From NCBI GenBank assembly GCA_002299915.1, contig DBOG01000079.1, positions 1 to 30,085 of the forward strand: a DNA stretch of 30,085 nucleotides. Reading direction: 5' to 3'. Position numbers and translations under genes: made by a program. Shown piece after piece: positions 7,868 to 14,519 of the stretch. The notes below the pieces were generated by a model that saw nothing but the letters and a program-made list of their open reading frames with translations, was not told the DNA's origin and did no database searches. Each line of letters starts with the position of its first letter. The first letter of the stretch is position 1. The stretch is from Proteobacteria bacterium UBA652. GTDB taxonomy: Bacteria > Pseudomonadota > Gammaproteobacteria > Nitrosococcales > Methylophagaceae.

Positions 7868-9085
7868 TTGGACACAGTTGGATTACAATCTCGCCGTATC
7901 GTATCGGCCATGCGCCCGACGGGGCAATTGCATCTGGGGAATTATCATGGTGTATTAAAACACTGGATTAAACTCCAGCATAAGCATGACTGTTTCTTTT
8001 TTGTTGCAGATTGGCATGCCTTAACAACACATTATGACGATAGCCAGGTTATTGAAGAGAGTGTGTGGGAGATGGTCATTGATTGGATCGCGACGGGCAT
8101 CGAGCCTTCAGCGGCGACCTTGTTTTTACAATCAAAAATCCCCGAACATGCCGAACTACACTTGTTACTATCAATGATAACACCTGTTTCATGGCTTGAG
8201 CGTGTTCCCTCCTATAAGGAGCAGCAAGAAAAGCTCAAACAAAAAGACTTATCGACCTATGGTTTCTTGGGCTATCCTTTATTGCAAAGTGCGGATGTTT
8301 TGATTTATAACGCGGGCCAAGTGCCGGTGGGCGAAGATCAGGTTGCACATGTTGAGTTGACCCGGGATATTGCTCGCCGGTTTAATCATATTTATGGACG
8401 TGAAAAAGGCTTTGAAGAAAAAGCAGTAGAAGCAGTAACGAAAATGGGTAAGAAAAATGCAAAAATGTATACCGACTTACGCCATGCTTACCAACAACAA
8501 GGTGATGCGGAAGCGTTAGCGACTGCCCGGGCTTTATTAGAAAGCCAACAGAATTTAGCGTTGGGCGATACGGAGCGATTATTTGCTTACCTTGAAGGGG
8601 ATGGAAAAATAATTATTCCAGAACCACAGGTATTGCTCACCCCCATGGCAAAAATACCAGGATTAGATGGTCAAAAAATGTCTAAATCTTATGGCAATAC
8701 TATTTCTTTGCGTGATTCAGACAAGACGATTGCTGAAAAAATCAACAAAATGTCAACGGTGCCTCTCTCTCTTCATCCTGCGGAGTCCAATGAGCCGAGC
8801 ATGTGCCCTGTTTGTCAATTATATGCGCTCTATGCGCGTCACGATCAAGAACAGGAAGCAGAAGTCGCTTGTGGTACTACGGGTAACCGTTGTTGGGAGC
8901 GTAAAGACGCATTAATTGAATTGATTCGGGCTGAACTAAAGCCTATTCGCGAACGTGCCGAAGAGTTAAGTGAGTATCCAGAAGATGTGCGCCGGATTGT
9001 GGATGAAGGCAATGAGGCGGCGCGGGAAGTGGCGAGAGATACGTTAGATGAGGTAAGATCAGCAATGGGCTTGGGCTACAAATAA
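7868..9085 (+). CDS. trpS: Tryptophan--tRNA ligase, long form (second copy)
   Basis: A 405-residue TrpRS. HIGH-like GQLHLGNYHG is at residues 19-28, the pocket motif SADVLIYNAGQVPVGEDQ has Asp143, and KMSKS is at 270-274. Between the catalytic core and KMSKS lies an extra segment (about 178-248), the form I associate with beta- and gammaproteobacterial enzymes. Near the C-terminus Cys313, Cys316, Cys335 and Cys342 form CPVC-x18-C-x6-C. This resembles the four-cysteine iron-sulfur site of Thermotoga TrpRS, but the position of the last cysteine is Arg345 (CWERK). The start is TTG at 7868, fixed by AGAAGGA at 7854-7860. It is the copy sitting in the usual S2P-trpS place, so it is likely the ancestral gene. 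scpA and scpB, often next, are absent. Confidence 0.95.
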   Translation: MDTVGLQSRRIVSAMRPTGQLHLGNYHGVLKHWIKLQHKHDCFFFVADWHALTTHYDDSQVIEESVWEMVIDWIATGIEPSAATLFLQSKIPEHAELHLLLSMITPVSWLERVPSYKEQQEKLKQKDLSTYGFLGYPLLQSADVLIYNAGQVPVGEDQVAHVELTRDIARRFNHIYGREKGFEEKAVEAVTKMGKKNAKMYTDLRHAYQQQGDAEALATARALLESQQNLALGDTERLFAYLEGDGKIIIPEPQVLLTPMAKIPGLDGQKMSKSYGNTISLRDSDKTIAEKINKMSTVPLSLHPAESNEPSMCPVCQLYALYARHDQEQEAEVACGTTGNRCWERKDALIELIRAELKPIRERAEELSEYPEDVRRIVDEGNEAAREVARDTLDEVRSAMGLGYK

Positions 9086-9142
9086 CCGTCCAGAGCATTC
9101 ATCTTTTCCCTTCTTACGGCATTATTTCTGTACTCGAATATT

Positions 9143-9158
9143 CATATATCGATATATG
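9143..9158. other. Perfect 16-base palindrome in the trpS-rluB spacer
   Basis: CATATATCGATATATG is a perfect palindrome. It is flanked by GAATAT on the left and ATATTC on the right, so the dyad extends with a few unpaired bases. It is AT-rich and has no T-tract, which argues against a terminator; an operator or a cruciform-prone site is possible. The spacer (9086-9241) holds no gene and lies where scpA and scpB are often found. Confidence 0.5.
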
Positions 9159-9246
9159 TTCATATTCTCCGTGCAAAAATGCCTTGTGAGAAGAAAAAAT
9201 ATAAACACGCTGAACCGTTATTAAAATAAATTTAAACAATCATGTC

Positions 9247-9252
9247 GGGAGA
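9247..9252 (+). promoter_or_regulatory. Ribosome binding site that decides the rluB start
   Basis: GGGAGA lies seven bases before the ATG at 9260. The longer frame begins at an ATG at 9242, upstream of this box and without its own Shine-Dalgarno, so 9260 is preferred. Confidence 0.75.
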
Positions 9253-9259
9253 CAACAAA

Positions 9260-10195
9260 ATGGCAGAACGCATTCAAAAAGTATTAGCACGTGCAGGCTA
9301 TGGATCACGCCGTGGCTTAGAGGTATTAATCAAAGCTGGGCAAGTGACCGTCAATGGCGGCCAAGCCAAATTGGGCGACCAAATCAGCATGGGCGATACC
9401 GTGCGTTTAGAAGGCAAAGTATTATCCGCCAAACGCTTATGGCAGCAAGCGTTACCACAGGTGCTGTTATATAATAAACCGGTGGGTGAAGTGTGTAGCC
9501 GAAAAGACCCCGAAGGGCGGCGCACTATTTTCCAATCATTACCTGCTCCTGACCAAGGTCGTTGGGTGAGTGTCGGCCGGCTGGATATCACCACCAGTGG
9601 CTTGATTATTCTCACTACCGATGGCGAGTTGGCCAATCGCTTAATGCATCCTTCTAATGAAATGGATCGGGAATATGCCGTCCGCGTATTGGGTGAAGTA
9701 ACGCCAGAAATTATGCAGATTTTACGTGATGGCGTGGAGCTAGAAGATGGTATTGCTAAGTTTATGGATATTCAAAGGGCAGGCGGCGATGGCGCAAATC
9801 AGTGGTATCACGTGGTGATCCAAGAAGGGCGAAATCGAGAAGTCCGCCGCTTATGGGAAAGCCAAGGCTTACAAGTGAGCCGTTTAATGCGGGTGCGTTA
9901 TGGGCCGATTATTATCCCGAATCAACTTAAAATGGGTAAATGGCAACTATTAGAAGCCGATGATTTGGCCATGCTTTATGAAGAAGTGGAGTTAGTGCCT
10001 CAGGTTGCTGCGGAAGAAGTCGGTAAAGGCCGTCGTAATGAACGGATGGCAAAAACGGCACCACTGCCAAAACCGGGTAGAGGGCGTAAAGAAAGACCTG
10101 CTAGAGTTGAACGCAATCCTAGAAAGGCACAGCGTAAATCAACAGAGGACAGCGGTAAATCAACGGGTAAATCCCCACGGCTGCGGGGAAGATAA
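9260..10195 (+). CDS. rluB: 23S rRNA pseudouridine synthase, RluB type
   Basis: This enzyme turns a specific uridine of 23S rRNA (U2605 in E. coli) into pseudouridine. The N-terminal S4 RNA-binding domain (about residues 1-50) starts MAERIQKVLARAGYGSRRGL. The catalytic domain carries VGRLDITTSGLIILTTDGEL, with Asp109 as the nucleophile, then NRLMHPSNEMDREYAVRV and GRNREVRRLWESQGL. From about residue 240 a 70-residue tail, very rich in Arg and Lys, extends past the domain (GRRNERMAK, GRGRKERPARVERNPRKAQR); such tails probably bind rRNA. Length is 311 residues, slightly longer than in E. coli. It ends 65 bases from a convergent gene, with no clear terminator between them. Confidence 0.95.
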   Translation: MAERIQKVLARAGYGSRRGLEVLIKAGQVTVNGGQAKLGDQISMGDTVRLEGKVLSAKRLWQQALPQVLLYNKPVGEVCSRKDPEGRRTIFQSLPAPDQGRWVSVGRLDITTSGLIILTTDGELANRLMHPSNEMDREYAVRVLGEVTPEIMQILRDGVELEDGIAKFMDIQRAGGDGANQWYHVVIQEGRNREVRRLWESQGLQVSRLMRVRYGPIIIPNQLKMGKWQLLEADDLAMLYEEVELVPQVAAEEVGKGRRNERMAKTAPLPKPGRGRKERPARVERNPRKAQRKSTEDSGKSTGKSPRLRGR

Positions 10196-10260
10196 ATATA
10201 GCAAGCTAGCATATGAAGTTACCCTGGCTCAGCACAATTTATAACGAGGTTTGGTTACGA

Positions 10261-11217
10261 TTAGTTGGCTTCAAACTGCTTGGCGAGGGCAACGCGATCT
10301 TTGATTGAGATGGGGATGTTTTCCATGGTTTCAATGCTTTCTAGCCTCTTTTGTAGGCCACAACGATTAGCAAGCTGGATGCTAAGACCGGGACGGGCAT
10401 TCATTTCTAGCATAAGTGGGCCGAGTTCATGGTCAAGCACGATGTCTATTCCAATATAGCCTAAGCCTGCAAGATCATAACATTGGGCTGTGAGTTCGAG
10501 AATATCGTCCCAGTTTGGGATGGGTAGGCCAATAATTGTGCTGCCCGTATCGGGATGTTGGTCGACAAAAGATTCATATGAGACCCCAGAAGTTGTTTGA
10601 CCTGTCGCGAGATTGATGCCGACACCAATGGCGCCTTGATGCAGATTGGCTTTGCCATCGGAGAGGCGGGTTGGCAGGCGAATCATCGCCATAACAGGGA
10701 TGCCCTGAAAGACGATGGTGCGAATGTCAGGTACGCCTTGATAGCTGACATCGGCAAAAATGGGATCAAATTTTACCCGGTATTCGATAAGGGCAGCATC
10801 AGGCAAGCCACTTAGGCTATACATACCACTGAGGATATTGGAGATATGGAAGCCAAATTCTTGTTCGCTGATAATTTGGCCATTATTTTTGCGATAGCCA
10901 TGCGCACTACGCCCGATAATAACGAGGATCCCTTCACCCCCACTGCCATGTGCGGGTTTGACGACAAAATCATCATAGGCTTTGAGTTGTTCAGATAGGG
11001 CCGAAATATGTTTTTCGATTTCAACCAATGCATAGAGTTTGGGTACGGCGACACCTGCCACCTCCGCAAGATTTTTGGTTTGCACTTTATCATCCACCAG
11101 CGGATAGTTCGCACGTTTGTTATAGCCAGCAATATAGTGGCCATTGCGTTTGTTCATACCCAGGATACCAAGGGCTTTCATCCGTCGCCAAGGCAGGAGG
11201 GCATCAAGGGATGGCAT
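10261..11217 (-). CDS. ATP-grasp alpha-L-glutamate ligase-like protein (RimK-related)
   Basis: A 318-residue soluble ATP-grasp protein of the RimK-related group named alpha-L-glutamate ligase-like. Visible parts are GMNKRNGHYIAGYNKR (20-35), VDDKVQTK with Lys44, the nucleotide loop FVVKPAHGSGGEG (Lys87), DIRTIVFQGIPVMAMIRLPT, ANLHQGAIGVGI (191-201) and the metal-binding end GIDIVLD (Asp258) with LMLEMNARPGLSIQLAN (Glu271, Asn273). All residues expected for ATP and Mg2+ binding seem intact, so it probably joins an amino acid to a carboxylate; the acceptor is unknown. AGGAG overlaps the stop of the upstream membrane gene and sets the ATG at 11217. It is last in a three-gene operon with a membrane pseudo-transglutaminase and a retropepsin. 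Glutamate as donor is inferred only from the family name. Confidence 0.9.
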   Translation of the reverse strand: MPSLDALLPWRRMKALGILGMNKRNGHYIAGYNKRANYPLVDDKVQTKNLAEVAGVAVPKLYALVEIEKHISALSEQLKAYDDFVVKPAHGSGGEGILVIIGRSAHGYRKNNGQIISEQEFGFHISNILSGMYSLSGLPDAALIEYRVKFDPIFADVSYQGVPDIRTIVFQGIPVMAMIRLPTRLSDGKANLHQGAIGVGINLATGQTTSGVSYESFVDQHPDTGSTIIGLPIPNWDDILELTAQCYDLAGLGYIGIDIVLDHELGPLMLEMNARPGLSIQLANRCGLQKRLESIETMENIPISIKDRVALAKQFEAN

Positions 11218-11225
11218 ATTGGCTC

Positions 11226-12770
11226 CTAATGTCCGTCTTTGCTAAGCGTGGCACGGAATCGCCATAATTCTGTGAGACGATAGCCCGTATAGCGGCCAAG
11301 AATGAGCGTGATGGCAAGGATGATAAGCAGTATTTCTGGAAATACGAATATCATATGGTTCAGAATGTCATTGCTCATCACGAGAAAGCCAAGCGCGGCG
11401 ACAAGCAAGCTACCAATGCCTTGCTGTAAGGCTTCTGAGGGGCCATGTTCTTCCCAAATCAGCGACATCCGCTCAATGGTCATCGCGAGGATAACCATGG
11501 GGAAGAGGGCAATGGAGAGCCCTTGTTCAAAGCCGAGTTTATGGCTGAAAACAGTGGTAAAGGTCATTAAAATAATAACAATCGTCAGCACAGCAGACAG
11601 TCGCGGCACCAGCAAGAGTTGGAGATATTCCAGATAGAAACGGATGGTCAGCCCGAGTGCGACAATGAAGGTGAATAAAATAACACCCCAGAGCAGCTCT
11701 GTTTCACGAAAAGCAAGGGCGATCAAGATCGGCATAAAAGTGCCAAATGTTTTGATGCCGATAAGATTACGCAATACGACGATAAGCAAGGCACCCAACG
11801 GCACCATTAACAGAATACGGTAAACATTTTGGGTCTGAATGGGCAAGCTGAAAAGTGAAAATTCCATGGTGCGAGAATCCATTTTCCGAGCGCGTTGCTC
11901 GGCAAGCCGAATAGGTTCTTGAGTATGTCGGCTGATAGCAAAATCAAGGCTGATATTTTTACCGCCATCAATGGTGAAGATGGGTTGGTTATCCGTTTGC
12001 CATAGCATTGCATTCTTCGGCAGTGAACTTTTGACATCAGTCGGGTCAAATGAAATCCATTTTTCGCCATCATGTACTTGTAGCCATGGTGTTAGTTTGC
12101 CATGCCGCACCCCTTCTTTAAGCAGCAAAACATTGATCGCTCTAGCGGGAATAAGGGCATCAGTTAGGATGATTTTAAGGAGTTCAATACGTTCTTTTTT
12201 CGTGCGGACGTCTCGCAGCAGTAGCTGAATATTTTCATCAGCTGTCTCGGCATTAAATCGCAGTAATAATTCACGGGTAAATGTTTTGGTATCGGCTGAT
12301 TTCTGGCGAACCTCTTCAAGCAAGGTTGAGATGGCTGAGGTCATGTTTTCTGAATGTTGTTGGGGGTCTGCCAGGGTCACTTTTTCTGTCACTTGTTTTG
12401 GTGGTGTCGTGTCATTTTGATTGTTTTGAGTAAGCTGCAAGTGGTAGTAGAGCACTTGTTCCCCTGAGCCCTGCCGAACCGCCCATTCTGCGACACGATT
12501 ATTGTTCTCGTGGGTGACCGCAAGTCCATATTTTCCAGACACATAATTTTCATCAACGATCATATAATCGGATGGCAAAGAGGGCAGGGCTAGCTGGGCT
12601 TTTATTGACCCTTTTTTAGCGGTAAACGCGAGTCTCGCTTCCACGCTCCAGACATCAATATCTTCGCTGGGCAGCAATGGCAAGCCTAAATGGGAGGTTT
12701 TATGAAAAATTAAACCTGCAGCAAATAAAATCAAACCAAGAGACAACAGTTTTACATGCAGGTTTTTCAA
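11226..12770 (-). CDS. Inactive transglutaminase fused to a multi-helix (7TM) membrane domain
   Basis: A 514-residue membrane protein. One N-terminal helix (residues 5-22) leads to a large region, probably periplasmic, that ends in a transglutaminase-like fold at about 150-250. A run of helices follows from about 316 to 494 (for example YRILLMVPLGALLIVVL and LLWGVILFTFIVALGL). The protein contains no cysteine, so the catalytic Cys is lost: the helix reads ERIELLKIILTDALIPARAI. The His segment reads TPWLQV instead of HAW, while the Asp segment is kept as FDPTD. It is therefore a binding or scaffold domain, matching the Pfam families for inactive transglutaminase fused to 7TM. The start is TTG at 12770, one base after the retropepsin stop, set by GGAG at 12778-12781. 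A longer frame from 12848 exists but would overlap the retropepsin by 77 bases. Confidence 0.88.
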   Translation of the reverse strand: MKNLHVKLLSLGLILFAAGLIFHKTSHLGLPLLPSEDIDVWSVEARLAFTAKKGSIKAQLALPSLPSDYMIVDENYVSGKYGLAVTHENNNRVAEWAVRQGSGEQVLYYHLQLTQNNQNDTTPPKQVTEKVTLADPQQHSENMTSAISTLLEEVRQKSADTKTFTRELLLRFNAETADENIQLLLRDVRTKKERIELLKIILTDALIPARAINVLLLKEGVRHGKLTPWLQVHDGEKWISFDPTDVKSSLPKNAMLWQTDNQPIFTIDGGKNISLDFAISRHTQEPIRLAEQRARKMDSRTMEFSLFSLPIQTQNVYRILLMVPLGALLIVVLRNLIGIKTFGTFMPILIALAFRETELLWGVILFTFIVALGLTIRFYLEYLQLLLVPRLSAVLTIVIILMTFTTVFSHKLGFEQGLSIALFPMVILAMTIERMSLIWEEHGPSEALQQGIGSLLVAALGFLVMSNDILNHMIFVFPEILLIILAITLILGRYTGYRLTELWRFRATLSKDGH

Positions 12771-12771
12771 T

Positions 12772-13347
12772 CTATTTCTCCGTATTAGGTGAAATAGAGT
12801 GTGACACTTCTTGGCTGCTGGCGAGGATCTGCGAGCAGGTGTTTTCACTTGTTTTGACAGTGAATGTTTTCGAGGGGTCGATAATAACGCCTTGCTCCAA
12901 TAAACGTCGACCTAACAACATGGGATAATTAAACGGGCTACGATCAACCAAACTAAATTCACCGGTGAACAGCTGATTATGCATACAAAATGTCATTTCA
13001 ATAACGGGTCTTATTGTCGGATTGAGCAGGTGATCTTTTATTTTTACCTCACGAACAAGAGGCGATTCAATGGGTTTCATTTGAGACTTTTTGCTGTGAG
13101 GACCGGTATTGAACCGTACCCATTGTTCACCATCACGCTCAAACCTTTCTATCTCTAGCGCATGTAGTGAGGAGGTTTTAGCGCCTGTATCCAGCTTTGC
13201 CCGCATACGAATGTTCCCTGGTTGTAACAACACGCCTTCTAGCCAGCCAGTGGTAATGGTTTCAGTTTTGTTATCTGCAATCGCAGATGAAGCAATAGCT
13301 GTCAGCAATAGAAGATAAGTAGTGAAGAGGGTTGTTATCGTTTTCAT
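12772..13347 (-). CDS. Exported retropepsin-like aspartic protease (RimB/ATP-dependent zinc protease family)
   Basis: A 191-residue protein of the family annotated as putative ATP-dependent zinc protease, whose fold is that of retropepsins. Residues 1-24 form a signal peptide (KTITTLFTTYLLLLTAIASS, then AIA before Asp25), so it should act in the periplasm. The active-site motif RAKLDTGAKTSSLHA gives Asp53-Thr54-Gly55, and the C-terminal landmark is NYPMLLGRRLL (140-150). One Asp motif per chain implies a dimer. Cys121 and Cys171 could form a disulfide. The ATG at 13347 has GAGAA upstream; a TTG four codons earlier is less likely. It is first in the operon; its stop TAG lies inside the ribosome binding region of the 7TM gene. 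The substrate is unknown. Confidence 0.88.
   Translation of the reverse strand: MKTITTLFTTYLLLLTAIASSAIADNKTETITTGWLEGVLLQPGNIRMRAKLDTGAKTSSLHALEIERFERDGEQWVRFNTGPHSKKSQMKPIESPLVREVKIKDHLLNPTIRPVIEMTFCMHNQLFTGEFSLVDRSPFNYPMLLGRRLLEQGVIIDPSKTFTVKTSENTCSQILASSQEVSHSISPNTEK
12778..12781 (-). promoter_or_regulatory. Ribosome binding site that decides the TTG start of the 7TM protein
   Basis: On the minus strand GGAGAAATAGATTG holds the Shine-Dalgarno GGAG, the retropepsin stop TAG and the TTG start of the next gene. The distance from GGAG to TTG is seven bases. This tight stop-start arrangement implies translational coupling. Confidence 0.65.
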
Positions 13348-13376
13348 TCTGTTTCTCAAGGACGTATTATTTAAGT

Positions 13377-13387
13377 ATTATATTATA
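13377..13387 (-). promoter_or_regulatory. Possible -10 region of the retropepsin operon
   Basis: On the minus strand two overlapping TATAAT hexamers (TATAATATAAT) lie about 30 bases before the ATG at 13347. No good TTGACA-like box is found at 16-18 bases upstream of either. The site is plausible because the operon must start in this 147-base spacer (13348-13494), but A/T richness alone could produce it. Confidence 0.35.
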
Positions 13388-13494
13388 AAAATGCGGAGAA
13401 TTAGCCGTTCATAATTTGAATGGGTGCTTCAAACAGACATTTTTAGATCGAAAATGTTCCAATAACTCTCCAGCGGAGTGGATCTTTAAGCGTG

Positions 13495-14238
13495 TTACTC
13501 AGTGTGATTTGACAATAGTTGGCCATGGCTGGCATGGCTGGCAGGGTCCATCAAATAAAGATAGTTGTGGGTAACCGCTGCTGGTTTGGCTAATTCGGTG
13601 GGGTCAATAGCGGGAAAAGCTTGGGTGTGGAGCTGGGTGTCAACCGGCCCAGGATCGATACAATTCACGCGAATATGGTTCTCCGCTTCGAGCTCATCGG
13701 CGAGTTGTTTGCTTAAGGTTTCAATCCCTGCCTTACTGATGCCATAACTGCTCCAATAGGCTTTATTGTTATATTGATCAGTGGTGAACATTATCGCGCT
13801 GTGATCGGATTTAGTGCCAAGCATCAGCGGCAAGCAGGCGCGCGTGAGTAAAAAAGGGGCTGACAAATTAGTGTGTAGGGTTTCCAACCATTCTTGTGGA
13901 TCTTGATGTTGCACGGGCGCAAGCTGGCCAAGCTGGGCGGCATTATGTAGTAAGCCATCTAGGCGGCTAAAATTATCTGTGATGCTATCTACTAATACCC
14001 CATAATCATCGACTGTTGCGCCCTTAAGATCGAGTGGGTAGAGGGCGGGCGTTGGGTCGCCTGCCGCTTCGATTTCATCATAGACTTTTTCTAAGGCTGG
14101 AATATCTTTATCAAGCAAAATAACCGTTGCGCCATAGTGTGCATAGGCTTTGGCAACGGCGGCGCCTATGCCATCACCCGCACCGGTAACGAGGATCACG
14201 CGATCATTAAGAAAATGGGGGCTGGGTTGGTAAGACAT
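13495..14238 (-). CDS. Short-chain dehydrogenase/reductase, YciK-like
   Basis: A 247-residue cytosolic NAD(P)-dependent oxidoreductase of the classical SDR fold. The cofactor loop is TGAGDGIG (residues 18-25), the structural motif is LHNAAQLG (98-104), and the active site is Tyr165-x3-Lys169 in SYGISKAG with Asn124 in HTNLSAPF. The serine normally found about 13 residues before the tyrosine is a threonine here (Thr152-Thr153 in MFTTDQY). The overall pattern, with WLETLHTNLSAPFLLT and CIDPGPVDTQL, is closest to the YciK group; its substrate is not known. The ATG at 14238 has GAGAG five bases upstream and is preferred over the TTG at 14250. It ends 147 bases before the retropepsin start, so it may or may not share transcripts with that operon. 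Confidence 0.85.
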   Translation of the reverse strand: MSYQPSPHFLNDRVILVTGAGDGIGAAVAKAYAHYGATVILLDKDIPALEKVYDEIEAAGDPTPALYPLDLKGATVDDYGVLVDSITDNFSRLDGLLHNAAQLGQLAPVQHQDPQEWLETLHTNLSAPFLLTRACLPLMLGTKSDHSAIMFTTDQYNNKAYWSSYGISKAGIETLSKQLADELEAENHIRVNCIDPGPVDTQLHTQAFPAIDPTELAKPAAVTHNYLYLMDPASHASHGQLLSNHTE

Positions 14239-14289
14239 GGATACTCTCAATACTTTTTAAGTGGGCATTGTAGCAATTATTGGCTGGAG

Positions 14290-14510
14290 GGTGTTCGGGA
14301 ATGACAGGAATAAACTCGTCATGTTGACCGCTCTATGCATCTATGCACCGCGGCATTTATGCTCCTACACATCACCAGAGGGAGAAATCTTTAGTTTCAC
14401 CCGTATTTTGTCATTTCGACGATAGGAGAAATCTTATTCAGTGCTCAGGTTCATTAGAAATATCTCTCCGCTACTCCTTTGGGATGCTCAGGACAAGGTT
14501 GAGATGATGG
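14290..14510. repeat. Degenerate intergenic repeat cluster
   Basis: The spacer between hpnE and the SDR gene has no supportable gene. It holds two direct copies of GGAGAAATCTT (14391-14401 and 14425-14435), TGTCATTTCGAC at 14409-14420, a loosely inverted partner GGAATGACA at 14298-14306, and an inverted relative AGAAATATCTCTCC at 14456-14469. This mixture of TGTCATTTCGA and GGAGAAATCT blocks resembles short dispersed intergenic repeats that I know from many bacterial genomes. No transposase or tRNA is present. Confidence 0.5.
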
Positions 14511-14519
14511 AGGAAGAGG

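Noticed and set aside
12771..12848. 26-residue extension of the 7TM protein
   Set aside because: It would overlap the retropepsin gene for 77 bases and lacks a ribosome binding site, whereas TTG 12770 has a well-spaced GGAG.
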